Assembly (NCBI GenBank): GCA_013823135.1
Contig: PNLP01000061.1
Span: 1 to 41,698 of the forward strand
Direction: 5' to 3'
Length of the DNA stretch: 41,698 nucleotides
From: Planctomycetaceae bacterium
GTDB lineage: Bacteria > Planctomycetota > Planctomycetia > Gemmatales > Gemmataceae
Shown here: positions 9,199 to 16,654 of the stretch, piece after piece
Position numbering within the stretch: the stretch's first letter is position 1
How the letters are laid out: every line of letters begins with the position of its first letter
The notes under the pieces: generated by a model
Seen by the model: the letters and a program-made list of their open reading frames with translations, nothing else
Databases searched by the model: none
What the model was told of the DNA's origin: nothing
Translations under genes and position numbers: made by a program

Positions 9199-11997
9199 AT
9201 GGCAGCGAACGCCGGGCAAGCAGTTCTCCGGCAGTTGCGGTTCGTGGTTGCCTCCTGGAAGGAGGACCGGCGGACCGACGTGGAGTTGCTCCAGCACTTC
9301 ATCGACTCACGAGATGAACAGGCCTTCGCGACGCTGGTCGGTCGCCACAGCGAACTCCTCTGGGGCGTGTGCCAGCGGGTGCTCCGCAACCCTGCCGACG
9401 CCGAAGACGCACTTCAAGCGACGTTTCTGAGGTTGGCTCGCGATGCCAGCCGCATTGTGAAACGCGAAGCACTCGCCGGTTGGTTGTTCCGGGTTGCAAG
9501 AGACTGTGCGATCGACCTTCGCCGCTCCATCGCCCGGCAACGCCGCATCGAAGCACGCATGTGCGAGGTTGTGAGCCAGGCCGACGAAACCCCTTCTAAC
9601 GACTTGCGAATTCTCCTGTACGACGAACTTGCTTTGCTCTCGCCGTCCGAGCGTGCGGTGCTCGTTCTGGTGTGCCTCGAAGGCCGGACCTATGCAAGCG
9701 TCGCACTCGAACTGCGGTGCTCAGTTGCAGCCGTGCATCGTCGCCTGGTTCGGGCACAGGATCGGCTGCGCACCCGTTTCGCACGCCACGGTGTGCCTGC
9801 GGTTGCAATGCTCTCCGGGTTGATCGCTGTCGGCGGTGTCTGCGAAAGCGCCGCCGCTGCTCCGCCACTCGTACTGGCCCGCGTCGTCGATTCGGGGTTG
9901 ACACTCGCCCGAACCGGAATCGTGCCTACGAGCCGCGCCGGGGCACTTTGTGCGGGAACGCACGGTGCGATAAGTTTCGGGCGAGTCGCTGCTGTCCTAG
10001 GTGTGATGGCTGCCACCCTGGTTGTGGGGTTGGCGGCGTCGCGAACGGACGTGGCCGAACCCGTTCGGCACGTTCCGCTCGTATCTGCTCCCGCACCCAC
10101 TCAACAAGCCGAAATAAGTGATGCTCCGACCTCGGAGGTTCGTGGTGTCGTCCGCGGGCCGAACGGCAATCCCATGCCGGGTGCCAGGGTTGTCGCTCTG
10201 GCAAGGCAACCGTTCGGGCCCAGCGAACGCGGCCTTCGCGACGAGGTGCTCGCCTCCACAACCGCAGACGCAGAAGGTCGGTTCACGCTGCGAGTGCGAG
10301 ACGACTTCGCGACGTGGCTACCCGACCGTGTCGTGACAGTGCAGGCTTCCGCACAAGGAATGGCCCCCGCGACCGTGCCGATTCGGTTTCCGGGTGAGAC
10401 GGGAACAGAAGTGCGACTCGAAGCGGCAACCCCACTCCGTGGCCGCCTTATCGGGCCAAATGGTGAACCAGCCGTCGGTGTGCGTGTGGACGTCGCGCGA
10501 GTCGGCGGTGCGGTTGCGGAACCCGTGGTTGGTGGCACAGATCGCCAGTTGCCCCCGGGTTGGCCAGATGCCGCGACAACCGATCGTGACGGCCAGTTCA
10601 GTTTGCCCGATCTTGGTGGTGCCGCGAACGTCTGGGTTCGGGTCGCCGACCCGCGGTTCGCGTTCGAGACGTTCCGGGTCGATCCACAGGCCGCAAAGGG
10701 ATTTCAGCTCGAAGCCGCACACGTTCTCAACATTGAAGTCGTTGCAGCGGACACCGGCTTGCCGCTTCCTGGGGCGCGAATGACGGTCATTACCGACCGC
10801 GTCGGTTCTCACCCGCACTTCTGTGCAACCGAGCACATGGTACTCGGGCCACACACGCTCCCGGCCGACATCGACGCGGTGGCCGATGCACAGGGCGTCG
10901 TTCGCGTGGGGGTGTCGCGCACGGACAAGGTCGAACTACTCGTCCACCCGCCAGCCGGGGTGCGTTATGTCGGAGTTCGCAAACGGCTTGAACCAGGCAG
11001 TGCCGGTGAAAAGCTCGTGGTTCGCATGCCCGTTGGCCGCTGGGTGACGGGTACGGTTGTCGATGGCGACACGGGACGACCCCTGGCAGGTGCCGCGGTT
11101 CACTGGGGACGTGAGACCTCGACGCAGCCGGAATGGAAAGCCGACGTGGTGAGCGGTCGCGATGCCGTCACCCGCACGGAGGCAGACGGCACGTTCCGCC
11201 TCCCCGTGTTGCCCGGGGCATGTTCGGTCCGGGTGTACGGCCCGAGCCTCGATTACCCTTCCGTCTCAACCCGGTTGGCCGCGACGGGAAACATCACGCT
11301 CTTCGCACACAACATTACGGTGGTTGAAGTCTCCGAGACGGAAGACCCGCCGCCGATTCGGGCCGTGCTTCGCAAAGCGACTGCGGTTACCGGATCTGTG
11401 GAATCCCCGGCCGGGGTGAAGGCGAGCGGAGCCTTCCTGCTCTGTTCCGGTCGCGTCTCTCCCGTGCGTGGCTATGCCGGCTTGCCGCTACCGTCGCGAG
11501 ACGGTCAGTTCGTCGTGCCGGGTTGCCGGCTTGAGCACACTACCAGGGCGTACCTCCTCGACCCGAACGCCAAGCACGGCGCGGTCGTCGATGTGTCACC
11601 ACGGGCAGACAAATCGGTTGTTGCGAAACTGGCTCCCTGCGGTGCCATTCGCTTGCGAGTCGTTAGTGAGGACGGGCAACCGCGGGCGAATCAGACCGTC
11701 ACCGTTTCGCTCCTGCTCGACCGCGACCGCCCCGTGAACGAGCCCCTCACGCACGAACCGGTTGCCGACGCACAACCCGCCGAGTGGTTCGATGCTGTCA
11801 ACTATCCACGCCGGCCCAAGACGGACGCAAAGGGACGGGTTGAACTCCCCGCACTCATTCCGGGTGCGCGATATCTGGTTGCTGTTGGTGTAGGCGAGGC
11901 GAGGGTCAAGGTCGGGCACTTCACTGTGGAACCCGGTCAGACCCTGACGCTTCCCGACGTGGTATTTTCCAATCCGGCTGAAGAGGGACAACGATGA
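9199..11997 (+). CDS. ECF sigma factor fused to membrane-anchored Ig-like tail
   Basis: About 932 residues from the ATG at 9199 (an in-frame ATG at 9154 is possible). Residues ~29-80 are sigma region 2 (AEDALQATFLRLAR) and ~145-195 sigma region 4 (a helix-turn-helix with SVAAVHRRLVRAQDRLR). Hydrophobic segments follow at ~199-213 and ~265-283. The rest is a series of carboxypeptidase-regulatory-like Ig domains, with starts visible near residues 313, 412, 510, 615 and 817 (e.g. VRGVVRGPNGNPMPGARV, VTGTVVDGDTGRPLAGAAV). Long C-terminal extensions on ECF sigma factors are known in planctomycetes (ECF01-Gob type). Likely role: a membrane-tethered sigma factor whose exported tail senses an envelope signal and drives this operon. 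The tethering topology is inferred. The gene overlaps the next by ATGA. Confidence 0.88.
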   Translation: MAANAGQAVLRQLRFVVASWKEDRRTDVELLQHFIDSRDEQAFATLVGRHSELLWGVCQRVLRNPADAEDALQATFLRLARDASRIVKREALAGWLFRVARDCAIDLRRSIARQRRIEARMCEVVSQADETPSNDLRILLYDELALLSPSERAVLVLVCLEGRTYASVALELRCSVAAVHRRLVRAQDRLRTRFARHGVPAVAMLSGLIAVGGVCESAAAAPPLVLARVVDSGLTLARTGIVPTSRAGALCAGTHGAISFGRVAAVLGVMAATLVVGLAASRTDVAEPVRHVPLVSAPAPTQQAEISDAPTSEVRGVVRGPNGNPMPGARVVALARQPFGPSERGLRDEVLASTTADAEGRFTLRVRDDFATWLPDRVVTVQASAQGMAPATVPIRFPGETGTEVRLEAATPLRGRLIGPNGEPAVGVRVDVARVGGAVAEPVVGGTDRQLPPGWPDAATTDRDGQFSLPDLGGAANVWVRVADPRFAFETFRVDPQAAKGFQLEAAHVLNIEVVAADTGLPLPGARMTVITDRVGSHPHFCATEHMVLGPHTLPADIDAVADAQGVVRVGVSRTDKVELLVHPPAGVRYVGVRKRLEPGSAGEKLVVRMPVGRWVTGTVVDGDTGRPLAGAAVHWGRETSTQPEWKADVVSGRDAVTRTEADGTFRLPVLPGACSVRVYGPSLDYPSVSTRLAATGNITLFAHNITVVEVSETEDPPPIRAVLRKATAVTGSVESPAGVKASGAFLLCSGRVSPVRGYAGLPLPSRDGQFVVPGCRLEHTTRAYLLDPNAKHGAVVDVSPRADKSVVAKLAPCGAIRLRVVSEDGQPRANQTVTVSLLLDRDRPVNEPLTHEPVADAQPAEWFDAVNYPRRPKTDAKGRVELPALIPGARYLVAVGVGEARVKVGHFTVEPGQTLTLPDVVFSNPAEEGQR

Positions 11998-12644
11998 GGC
12001 TTCGATTCCTGGCGCTTCTGTGCGCAGCAGCAGGGGCGATTGTCGCTCCCGCGGCCGACGTTCCGGCGGCGAACCGTCAGACTCTCACCTTCCAGCAAGG
12101 TGTAAACGGCTACACCGGCACGATCGACACGGAGATCTGGGCCGTGGCACCGAACACCAGCCTGGAAGGGAACATCAACGTCAGCAGCGATGCCGACAAC
12201 GATGGCGGTGAGAGCCAGGTTCTGATGCGTTTCGACAGCATCATGGGGACGCAACCAGGGCTCCTGCCGCCGAACGCGACGGTTCACTCGGCGACACTCA
12301 TCGTGAGTGCGTTCGACGAAGGAACCACGGTTCACTTGCACCGGATGCTCGTGCCATGGAAGAAGACCGCGACATGGACCACGCTCGTGGGCGGCGTCAC
12401 GGCCGACGGGCTGGAGGCATCGAAGAAGAAAGACAGTTTCACCTTTGGCAAGATCGCTGCGAGCACCTCGGCCATCACGTTCGAGGTCACGGACACCGTG
12501 CAGACGTGGGTGAACGGTGAGGAGAACCACGGCTGGGTGTTCATCAACACCGGTGGCAACGGGTGGGACTTCTACACGTCCGAGTTCGAGGACGTGAAGC
12601 AACGCCCGAAGCTCGTGGTTGAGATTAGCGTTCCGAAGAAGTGA
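11994..12644 (+). CDS. Secreted DNRLRE-domain protein
   Basis: A 216-residue protein with a signal peptide (MRLRFLALLCAAAGAIVAPA) and a single domain resembling the DNRLRE family. Typical phrases are 'ESQVLMRFDS' near residue 73, 'ATVHSATLIVSA' and a C-terminal 'RPKLVVEISV'. DNRLRE domains are beta-rich modules found on many secreted planctomycete proteins. Binding to cell-surface or carbohydrate targets is suspected rather than proven. The ATG overlaps the sigma gene stop (ATGA), indicating translational coupling. There is no catalytic motif, so a structural or binding role is likely. Confidence 0.8.
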   Translation: MRLRFLALLCAAAGAIVAPAADVPAANRQTLTFQQGVNGYTGTIDTEIWAVAPNTSLEGNINVSSDADNDGGESQVLMRFDSIMGTQPGLLPPNATVHSATLIVSAFDEGTTVHLHRMLVPWKKTATWTTLVGGVTADGLEASKKKDSFTFGKIAASTSAITFEVTDTVQTWVNGEENHGWVFINTGGNGWDFYTSEFEDVKQRPKLVVEISVPKK

Positions 12645-12697
12645 CCCAAAATCAACAAGTGACCAACACAACAACGACAACATTGGAGACCGATACG

Positions 12698-14056
12698 ATG
12701 CAGCGCTCGCAACCCGGAACCTGGGCCGCAGACCCCGCCCACTTCGCACGCCCGACTCGCCGCGATCTCATTCGCGTCGGATGCCTCGGTGGCCTCGGCC
12801 TGACCCTGGGCGACATGCTCAAACTCGAAGCCGCGCAGCCGACCAAGAAGGTCGAAGCCAAGGCCAAGTCCGTCATTCACATCTACCTCCAGGGTGGGTT
12901 CGCCCACATGGACAGCTTCGACCCGAAGCCCGACGCACCGGCCGAATACCGCGGCGTTCTGAGCACGGTCGAGACGAAGATGCCCGGCGTCCGCTTCAGT
13001 GAACACATGGTGAAGATGGCGACCGTCGCCGACAAGGTGACCGTCGTGCGAAGCATGTCGCACACCGAGGTTGACCACAGCCGCGGTGAGCACAGCATGT
13101 TCACCGGCTACCGGCCAAGCCCCGCGCTGGTGTACCCGAGCATGGGCAGCGTGACCTCGCAGGAACTCGGACCACGGCACGACATGCCGCCGTACATCGT
13201 GGTTCCGACCGCCGGGAGCCAGTACCTGGGCAGCGGCTACCTCAGCACCGCACACGGCCCGTTCGCCCTCGGCACCGACCCCGGCCGCCCCGGGTTCGCC
13301 GTGCGTGACCTCGGTCTTCCGAAGGGTGTGGACGAGGCCCGGTTCAGCGCCCGCAAGGAGTGGAAAAAACTCGTCGACGACCACTTCGCGAAGACCGAGA
13401 AGGACGACGCCCTCGCCGCGATGGACAGCTTTTACCAGCGGGCTTATGGAATGCTCGCCTCGCCAACCGTTCGCGATGCGTTTAGCCTCAAAGGCGAAAC
13501 GGAAGAGACCAAGAAACTCTACGGCATGGCCGGGTTGTCGGGGCCACTGGCGTTCCGCAACGGCGGCGCGGCTCGCTTCCTGATCGCCCGCCGACTCGTT
13601 GAAGCGGGCGCACGCTTCGTCACCGTCACGTTCGGTGCATGGGACACGCACGCTTACCACTACAAGGGGATCGAAACGCAGATGCCCGTGCTCGACGTCG
13701 CACTCGCCGGCTTGATCGCGGACCTCGATCAACGCGGCATGCTCGACAGCACGCTGATCGTCGTGAACAGCGAGTTCGGCCGCACGCCGAAGGTGAACGC
13801 GGGTGGCGGTCGCGACCACTGGCCACGAGTGTTCAGCCTCGTGCTCGCGGGTGGTGGCGTGAAACGGGGCCAGGTGTACGGTGCCAGCGATGCCCTCGCT
13901 TCGGAGCCGGCGAAGAACGCGCTCGGCGTCGAGGACTACGCCCACACGCTGTATCACCTCCTCGGCATCGATGCGAAGAAGGATCTGATGTCGCCGGGCA
14001 ACCGCCCGCAGCAGATCGTCATGAACGGGAACGTCGTGAAAGCGCTGTTGGCCTGA
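12698..14056 (+). CDS. DUF1501 family exported protein
   Basis: About 452 residues from the ATG at 12698, which has GGAG upstream. A GTG at 12641 overlapping the previous stop is possible but would add a poor N-terminus. Residues ~15-40 carry a Tat-like signal (TRRDLIRVGCLGGLGLTLG), usual for DUF1501. Family landmarks include 'IHIYLQGGFAHMDSFDPKP', the HTEVDHSRGEHSMFTGYRPS segment, 'VTFGAWDTHA' and 'NSEFGRTPKVN.GGGRDHWP'. DUF1501 has an alkaline-phosphatase/sulfatase-like fold and usually sits beside DUF1549/DUF1553 genes, as here. The reaction is unknown. It is probably folded in the cytoplasm and exported. Confidence 0.93.
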   Translation: MQRSQPGTWAADPAHFARPTRRDLIRVGCLGGLGLTLGDMLKLEAAQPTKKVEAKAKSVIHIYLQGGFAHMDSFDPKPDAPAEYRGVLSTVETKMPGVRFSEHMVKMATVADKVTVVRSMSHTEVDHSRGEHSMFTGYRPSPALVYPSMGSVTSQELGPRHDMPPYIVVPTAGSQYLGSGYLSTAHGPFALGTDPGRPGFAVRDLGLPKGVDEARFSARKEWKKLVDDHFAKTEKDDALAAMDSFYQRAYGMLASPTVRDAFSLKGETEETKKLYGMAGLSGPLAFRNGGAARFLIARRLVEAGARFVTVTFGAWDTHAYHYKGIETQMPVLDVALAGLIADLDQRGMLDSTLIVVNSEFGRTPKVNAGGGRDHWPRVFSLVLAGGGVKRGQVYGASDALASEPAKNALGVEDYAHTLYHLLGIDAKKDLMSPGNRPQQIVMNGNVVKALLA

Positions 14057-14073
14057 GTCGCTTCGATCGACCC

Positions 14074-14097
14074 GCGTTGACCCTTCGGGGTCAACGC
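14074..14097 (+). other. Intercistronic hairpin with TTCG loop
   Basis: GCGTTGACCC at 14074-14083 pairs perfectly with GGGTCAACGC at 14088-14097 around a TTCG loop, the very stable UUCG tetraloop in RNA. It lies between the DUF1501 stop and the next start at 14121 with no T-tract. It is more likely an mRNA-stabilising or partial attenuation element inside the operon than a full terminator. Confidence 0.55.
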
Positions 14098-14120
14098 CAA
14101 CCGTGTACCGAGAATCACCG

Positions 14121-16574
14121 ATGCTTCGCACCCTGCTCGCACTCTGTTTGGTTTGCGTTCTCAGTGCTCAAGCGATTGCCGCGCCGCCGACCATTGAATC
14201 GGTCGCGCCAGCAGTGGGGCAGCGGGGCACCGAGTTCACTTTGACCCTCACCGGGGCACGGTTGACCAACCCCCAGGAATTGCTGCTGTACGCTCCTGGG
14301 GTCACCTGCACGAAGCTCGCCGCGACCGACGAGAACGAAGCCACGGTCACGCTGAAGGCTGCGGCTGACTGTCGGCTCGGCGAGTACGCCTTTCGGCTTC
14401 GCACTCCCGGCGGCGCTTCGGAACTCCGCACGTTCCGGATCACGCCATTCCCCGTCGTTGTCGAGAACGAGCCGAATGACGACCCGAAGCAGGCTCAGCA
14501 TGTGCCACTCAACTCGAGCGTTGCCGGCGTGATCGAGGCGACGGGTGTGGATCACTTCGCGGTCACCCTCAAGAAGGGCCAGCGGCTTGCGGCCGAGGTC
14601 GAGGGTGTTCGTATGGGTGCGGACGTGACCGACACCGTTGTCACGGTTTTCGGGCCGGACGGCAAACAACTCGCCACTGCCGACGACACGCCGCTGTTTC
14701 GCCAGGACCCGTTCGTGACGCTCATCGCGCCGGCTGATGGCGTGTACCTCGTGCAAGTGCGAGAAACGAACTACGGCGGTGGCGACACGAACCGCTACGT
14801 GCTTCACGTCGGCACATTCTGCCGCCCGACTGCTGTGTTCCCGGCCGGTGGCCAGTCAGGCACCGAGGTGTCGGTGAAACTGTTCGGCGACGCCAGCGGC
14901 GAGAGCACTCGCAAGGTGAAGCTGCCCGCGACTGGCACGGTGTTCGACTTCCACCCACAAGACGGGGCCGGCCCCGCGGCACCGACCGCCAATCCCTTCC
15001 GCGTGTCGCCGTTCCCGAACGTGATCGAGGCGGAGCCGAACGACGAGCCGAAGACCGCAACCGCGAACCCGCACGGTTGGCCCGTCGCGTTCAACGGCAA
15101 CATCGAGAAGTCCGGGGACATCGATCACTTCCGCTTCAAGGCTAAGCGAGGCGACAGCATCGATGTGCAGGCGTTCGCGTACCGCATTGGTTCGCCACTC
15201 GACCCTGTGGTGGCAGTGCTGCATCCGAACGGCGAACTGCTTGCTGCGAACGACGACGACGAAACGCACGACAGCCGGGTGAAGGTTGTGATCCCCGCTG
15301 ACGGCGAATACCTCGTCCGCGTGAACGATAAGCGAAAGCAGGGCGGTGCGGCCTTTGTGTATCGCGTGGAACTCACCAAGGCCGAGCCTGGCCTGGCCGT
15401 GTTCCTCGCGGGTCAGACCCGCAAGTCGCAAGATCGCCACGTCATCACCATCCCGCGTGGCAATCGGGTGACGGCATTCCTCGCAGTCCGCCGCGATAGC
15501 TTTTCTGGGCCAGTTTCGCTCGCCGCTGCTGATCTGCCAGCCGGGGTGAAGCTCACGCTGAACCCACTCTTGGCGGACGAGTACCTGTTGCCCGTCGTCT
15601 TCGAGGCCGCGGCGGATGCCCCAATCGGGGGCAAGCTCGTGACGCTCACCGGAACATCCGGCCAGCCTGACTCGCCGATCCGCGGTGGGTTCGAGCAGGT
15701 TGTGGTGTTGGTCGGCGGTCCCGGCGACTCGGCCCTGCACGCGGTTGCGGTCTCGAAGCTCGCGGTGGTGGTTGTGGAGCCGGTGCCCTTCACGGTGTCG
15801 GTCGTTCCCCCAGCCACCGCGCTCGCTGCTGATGGCACCCTTGATGTGACCGTGAAGGTCACGCGGGCCAAGGATTTCGTGGAGCCGTTGGAAGTGTCGT
15901 TCCCGTCGTTGCCACCGGGGGTCGAATGCCCCGCGAGTGTGGTCATCCCCGCCGACAAAACCGAGGCGGTGGTGACGATGGTCGCCAGCGCCGATGCCGA
16001 TCCGGGCAACTGGAAGCTCGTCGCCGAAGCGGGTGTCGCGCGACCTCAACGAGGAGCACGCGACCCACTTCAGGTCGGGATGAACGGCCTCGGAACCGGA
16101 GGCGCTCCACCTAAACGCAAGGGGCGTCGCAACGTCGAGGGGCTCCCGCCCGTCGCCTCGGAAATCACGCCGATTCGCGTTGCCGCGCCGCCCATCACGG
16201 GTCGCTTCGAACCGGTTGCTGGCGAACAGGGCAAGGCGGTCAAGGTGATCTGCCGCTTCGACGCACCGGTCACGACTGCGTTCACCGCGAAGCTCGATGG
16301 GCTTCCACCACGAGCGGTTCCGCAGCTAGTCGAGGTGAAGCCAGGAGCCAAGCAGGTCGAGTTCGCCGTCACGGTGGACCCGACAACGCCGCCTGGCACA
16401 ACCCCGTCGCTCGTGTGCGAACTAGCCGGGATCATGGACGGGCAGAAGGTCGTTTACCGCGTTGGTCGTGGCGGCGCGATCAAGATTGATGTGCCCGGTG
16501 GCGTGAAGACCGACGCGAGCGGCAAGCCGCTCAGCCCACTCGACGCGCTGCGGTTGGAACAAAAGAAGCCGTGA
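14121..16574 (+). CDS. Secreted TIG/pre-peptidase C-terminal domain protein
   Basis: About 817 residues from the ATG at 14121, where MLRTLLALCLVCVLSAQAIA is a clear signal peptide; a GTG at 14103 would add six residues. Residues ~20-110 look like an IPT/TIG Ig-like domain (PTIESVAPAVGQRGTEFTLT). Two bacterial pre-peptidase C-terminal (PPC) domains follow at ~115-235 and ~290-425, each opening with the NEPNDDP/AEPNDEP motif. The second half is further Ig-like beta sandwich with no enzyme motif. In this operon type such proteins accompany DUF1501 and DUF1549/DUF1553 partners and are thought to be exported binding or scaffold proteins. Its stop overlaps a GTG (16571), but the next gene more likely starts at 16655. 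Confidence 0.85.
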   Translation: MLRTLLALCLVCVLSAQAIAAPPTIESVAPAVGQRGTEFTLTLTGARLTNPQELLLYAPGVTCTKLAATDENEATVTLKAAADCRLGEYAFRLRTPGGASELRTFRITPFPVVVENEPNDDPKQAQHVPLNSSVAGVIEATGVDHFAVTLKKGQRLAAEVEGVRMGADVTDTVVTVFGPDGKQLATADDTPLFRQDPFVTLIAPADGVYLVQVRETNYGGGDTNRYVLHVGTFCRPTAVFPAGGQSGTEVSVKLFGDASGESTRKVKLPATGTVFDFHPQDGAGPAAPTANPFRVSPFPNVIEAEPNDEPKTATANPHGWPVAFNGNIEKSGDIDHFRFKAKRGDSIDVQAFAYRIGSPLDPVVAVLHPNGELLAANDDDETHDSRVKVVIPADGEYLVRVNDKRKQGGAAFVYRVELTKAEPGLAVFLAGQTRKSQDRHVITIPRGNRVTAFLAVRRDSFSGPVSLAAADLPAGVKLTLNPLLADEYLLPVVFEAAADAPIGGKLVTLTGTSGQPDSPIRGGFEQVVVLVGGPGDSALHAVAVSKLAVVVVEPVPFTVSVVPPATALAADGTLDVTVKVTRAKDFVEPLEVSFPSLPPGVECPASVVIPADKTEAVVTMVASADADPGNWKLVAEAGVARPQRGARDPLQVGMNGLGTGGAPPKRKGRRNVEGLPPVASEITPIRVAAPPITGRFEPVAGEQGKAVKVICRFDAPVTTAFTAKLDGLPPRAVPQLVEVKPGAKQVEFAVTVDPTTPPGTTPSLVCELAGIMDGQKVVYRVGRGGAIKIDVPGGVKTDASGKPLSPLDALRLEQKKP

Positions 16575-16654
16575 CCATTCGGTCAGCAGCGATTCAGACA
16601 GACATCCACGCGGTCGATTTGGCCGCTCGCATAACACGCCAAGAGGTTCACCCG

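Noticed and set aside
12572..14131. 519-codon minus-strand frame
   Set aside because: Antisense to DUF1501, with no recognisable motif and no plausible start signal.
14856..16049. 397-codon minus-strand frame
   Set aside because: Antisense to the pre-peptidase domain gene, low complexity in His/Arg/Val, and no family resemblance.
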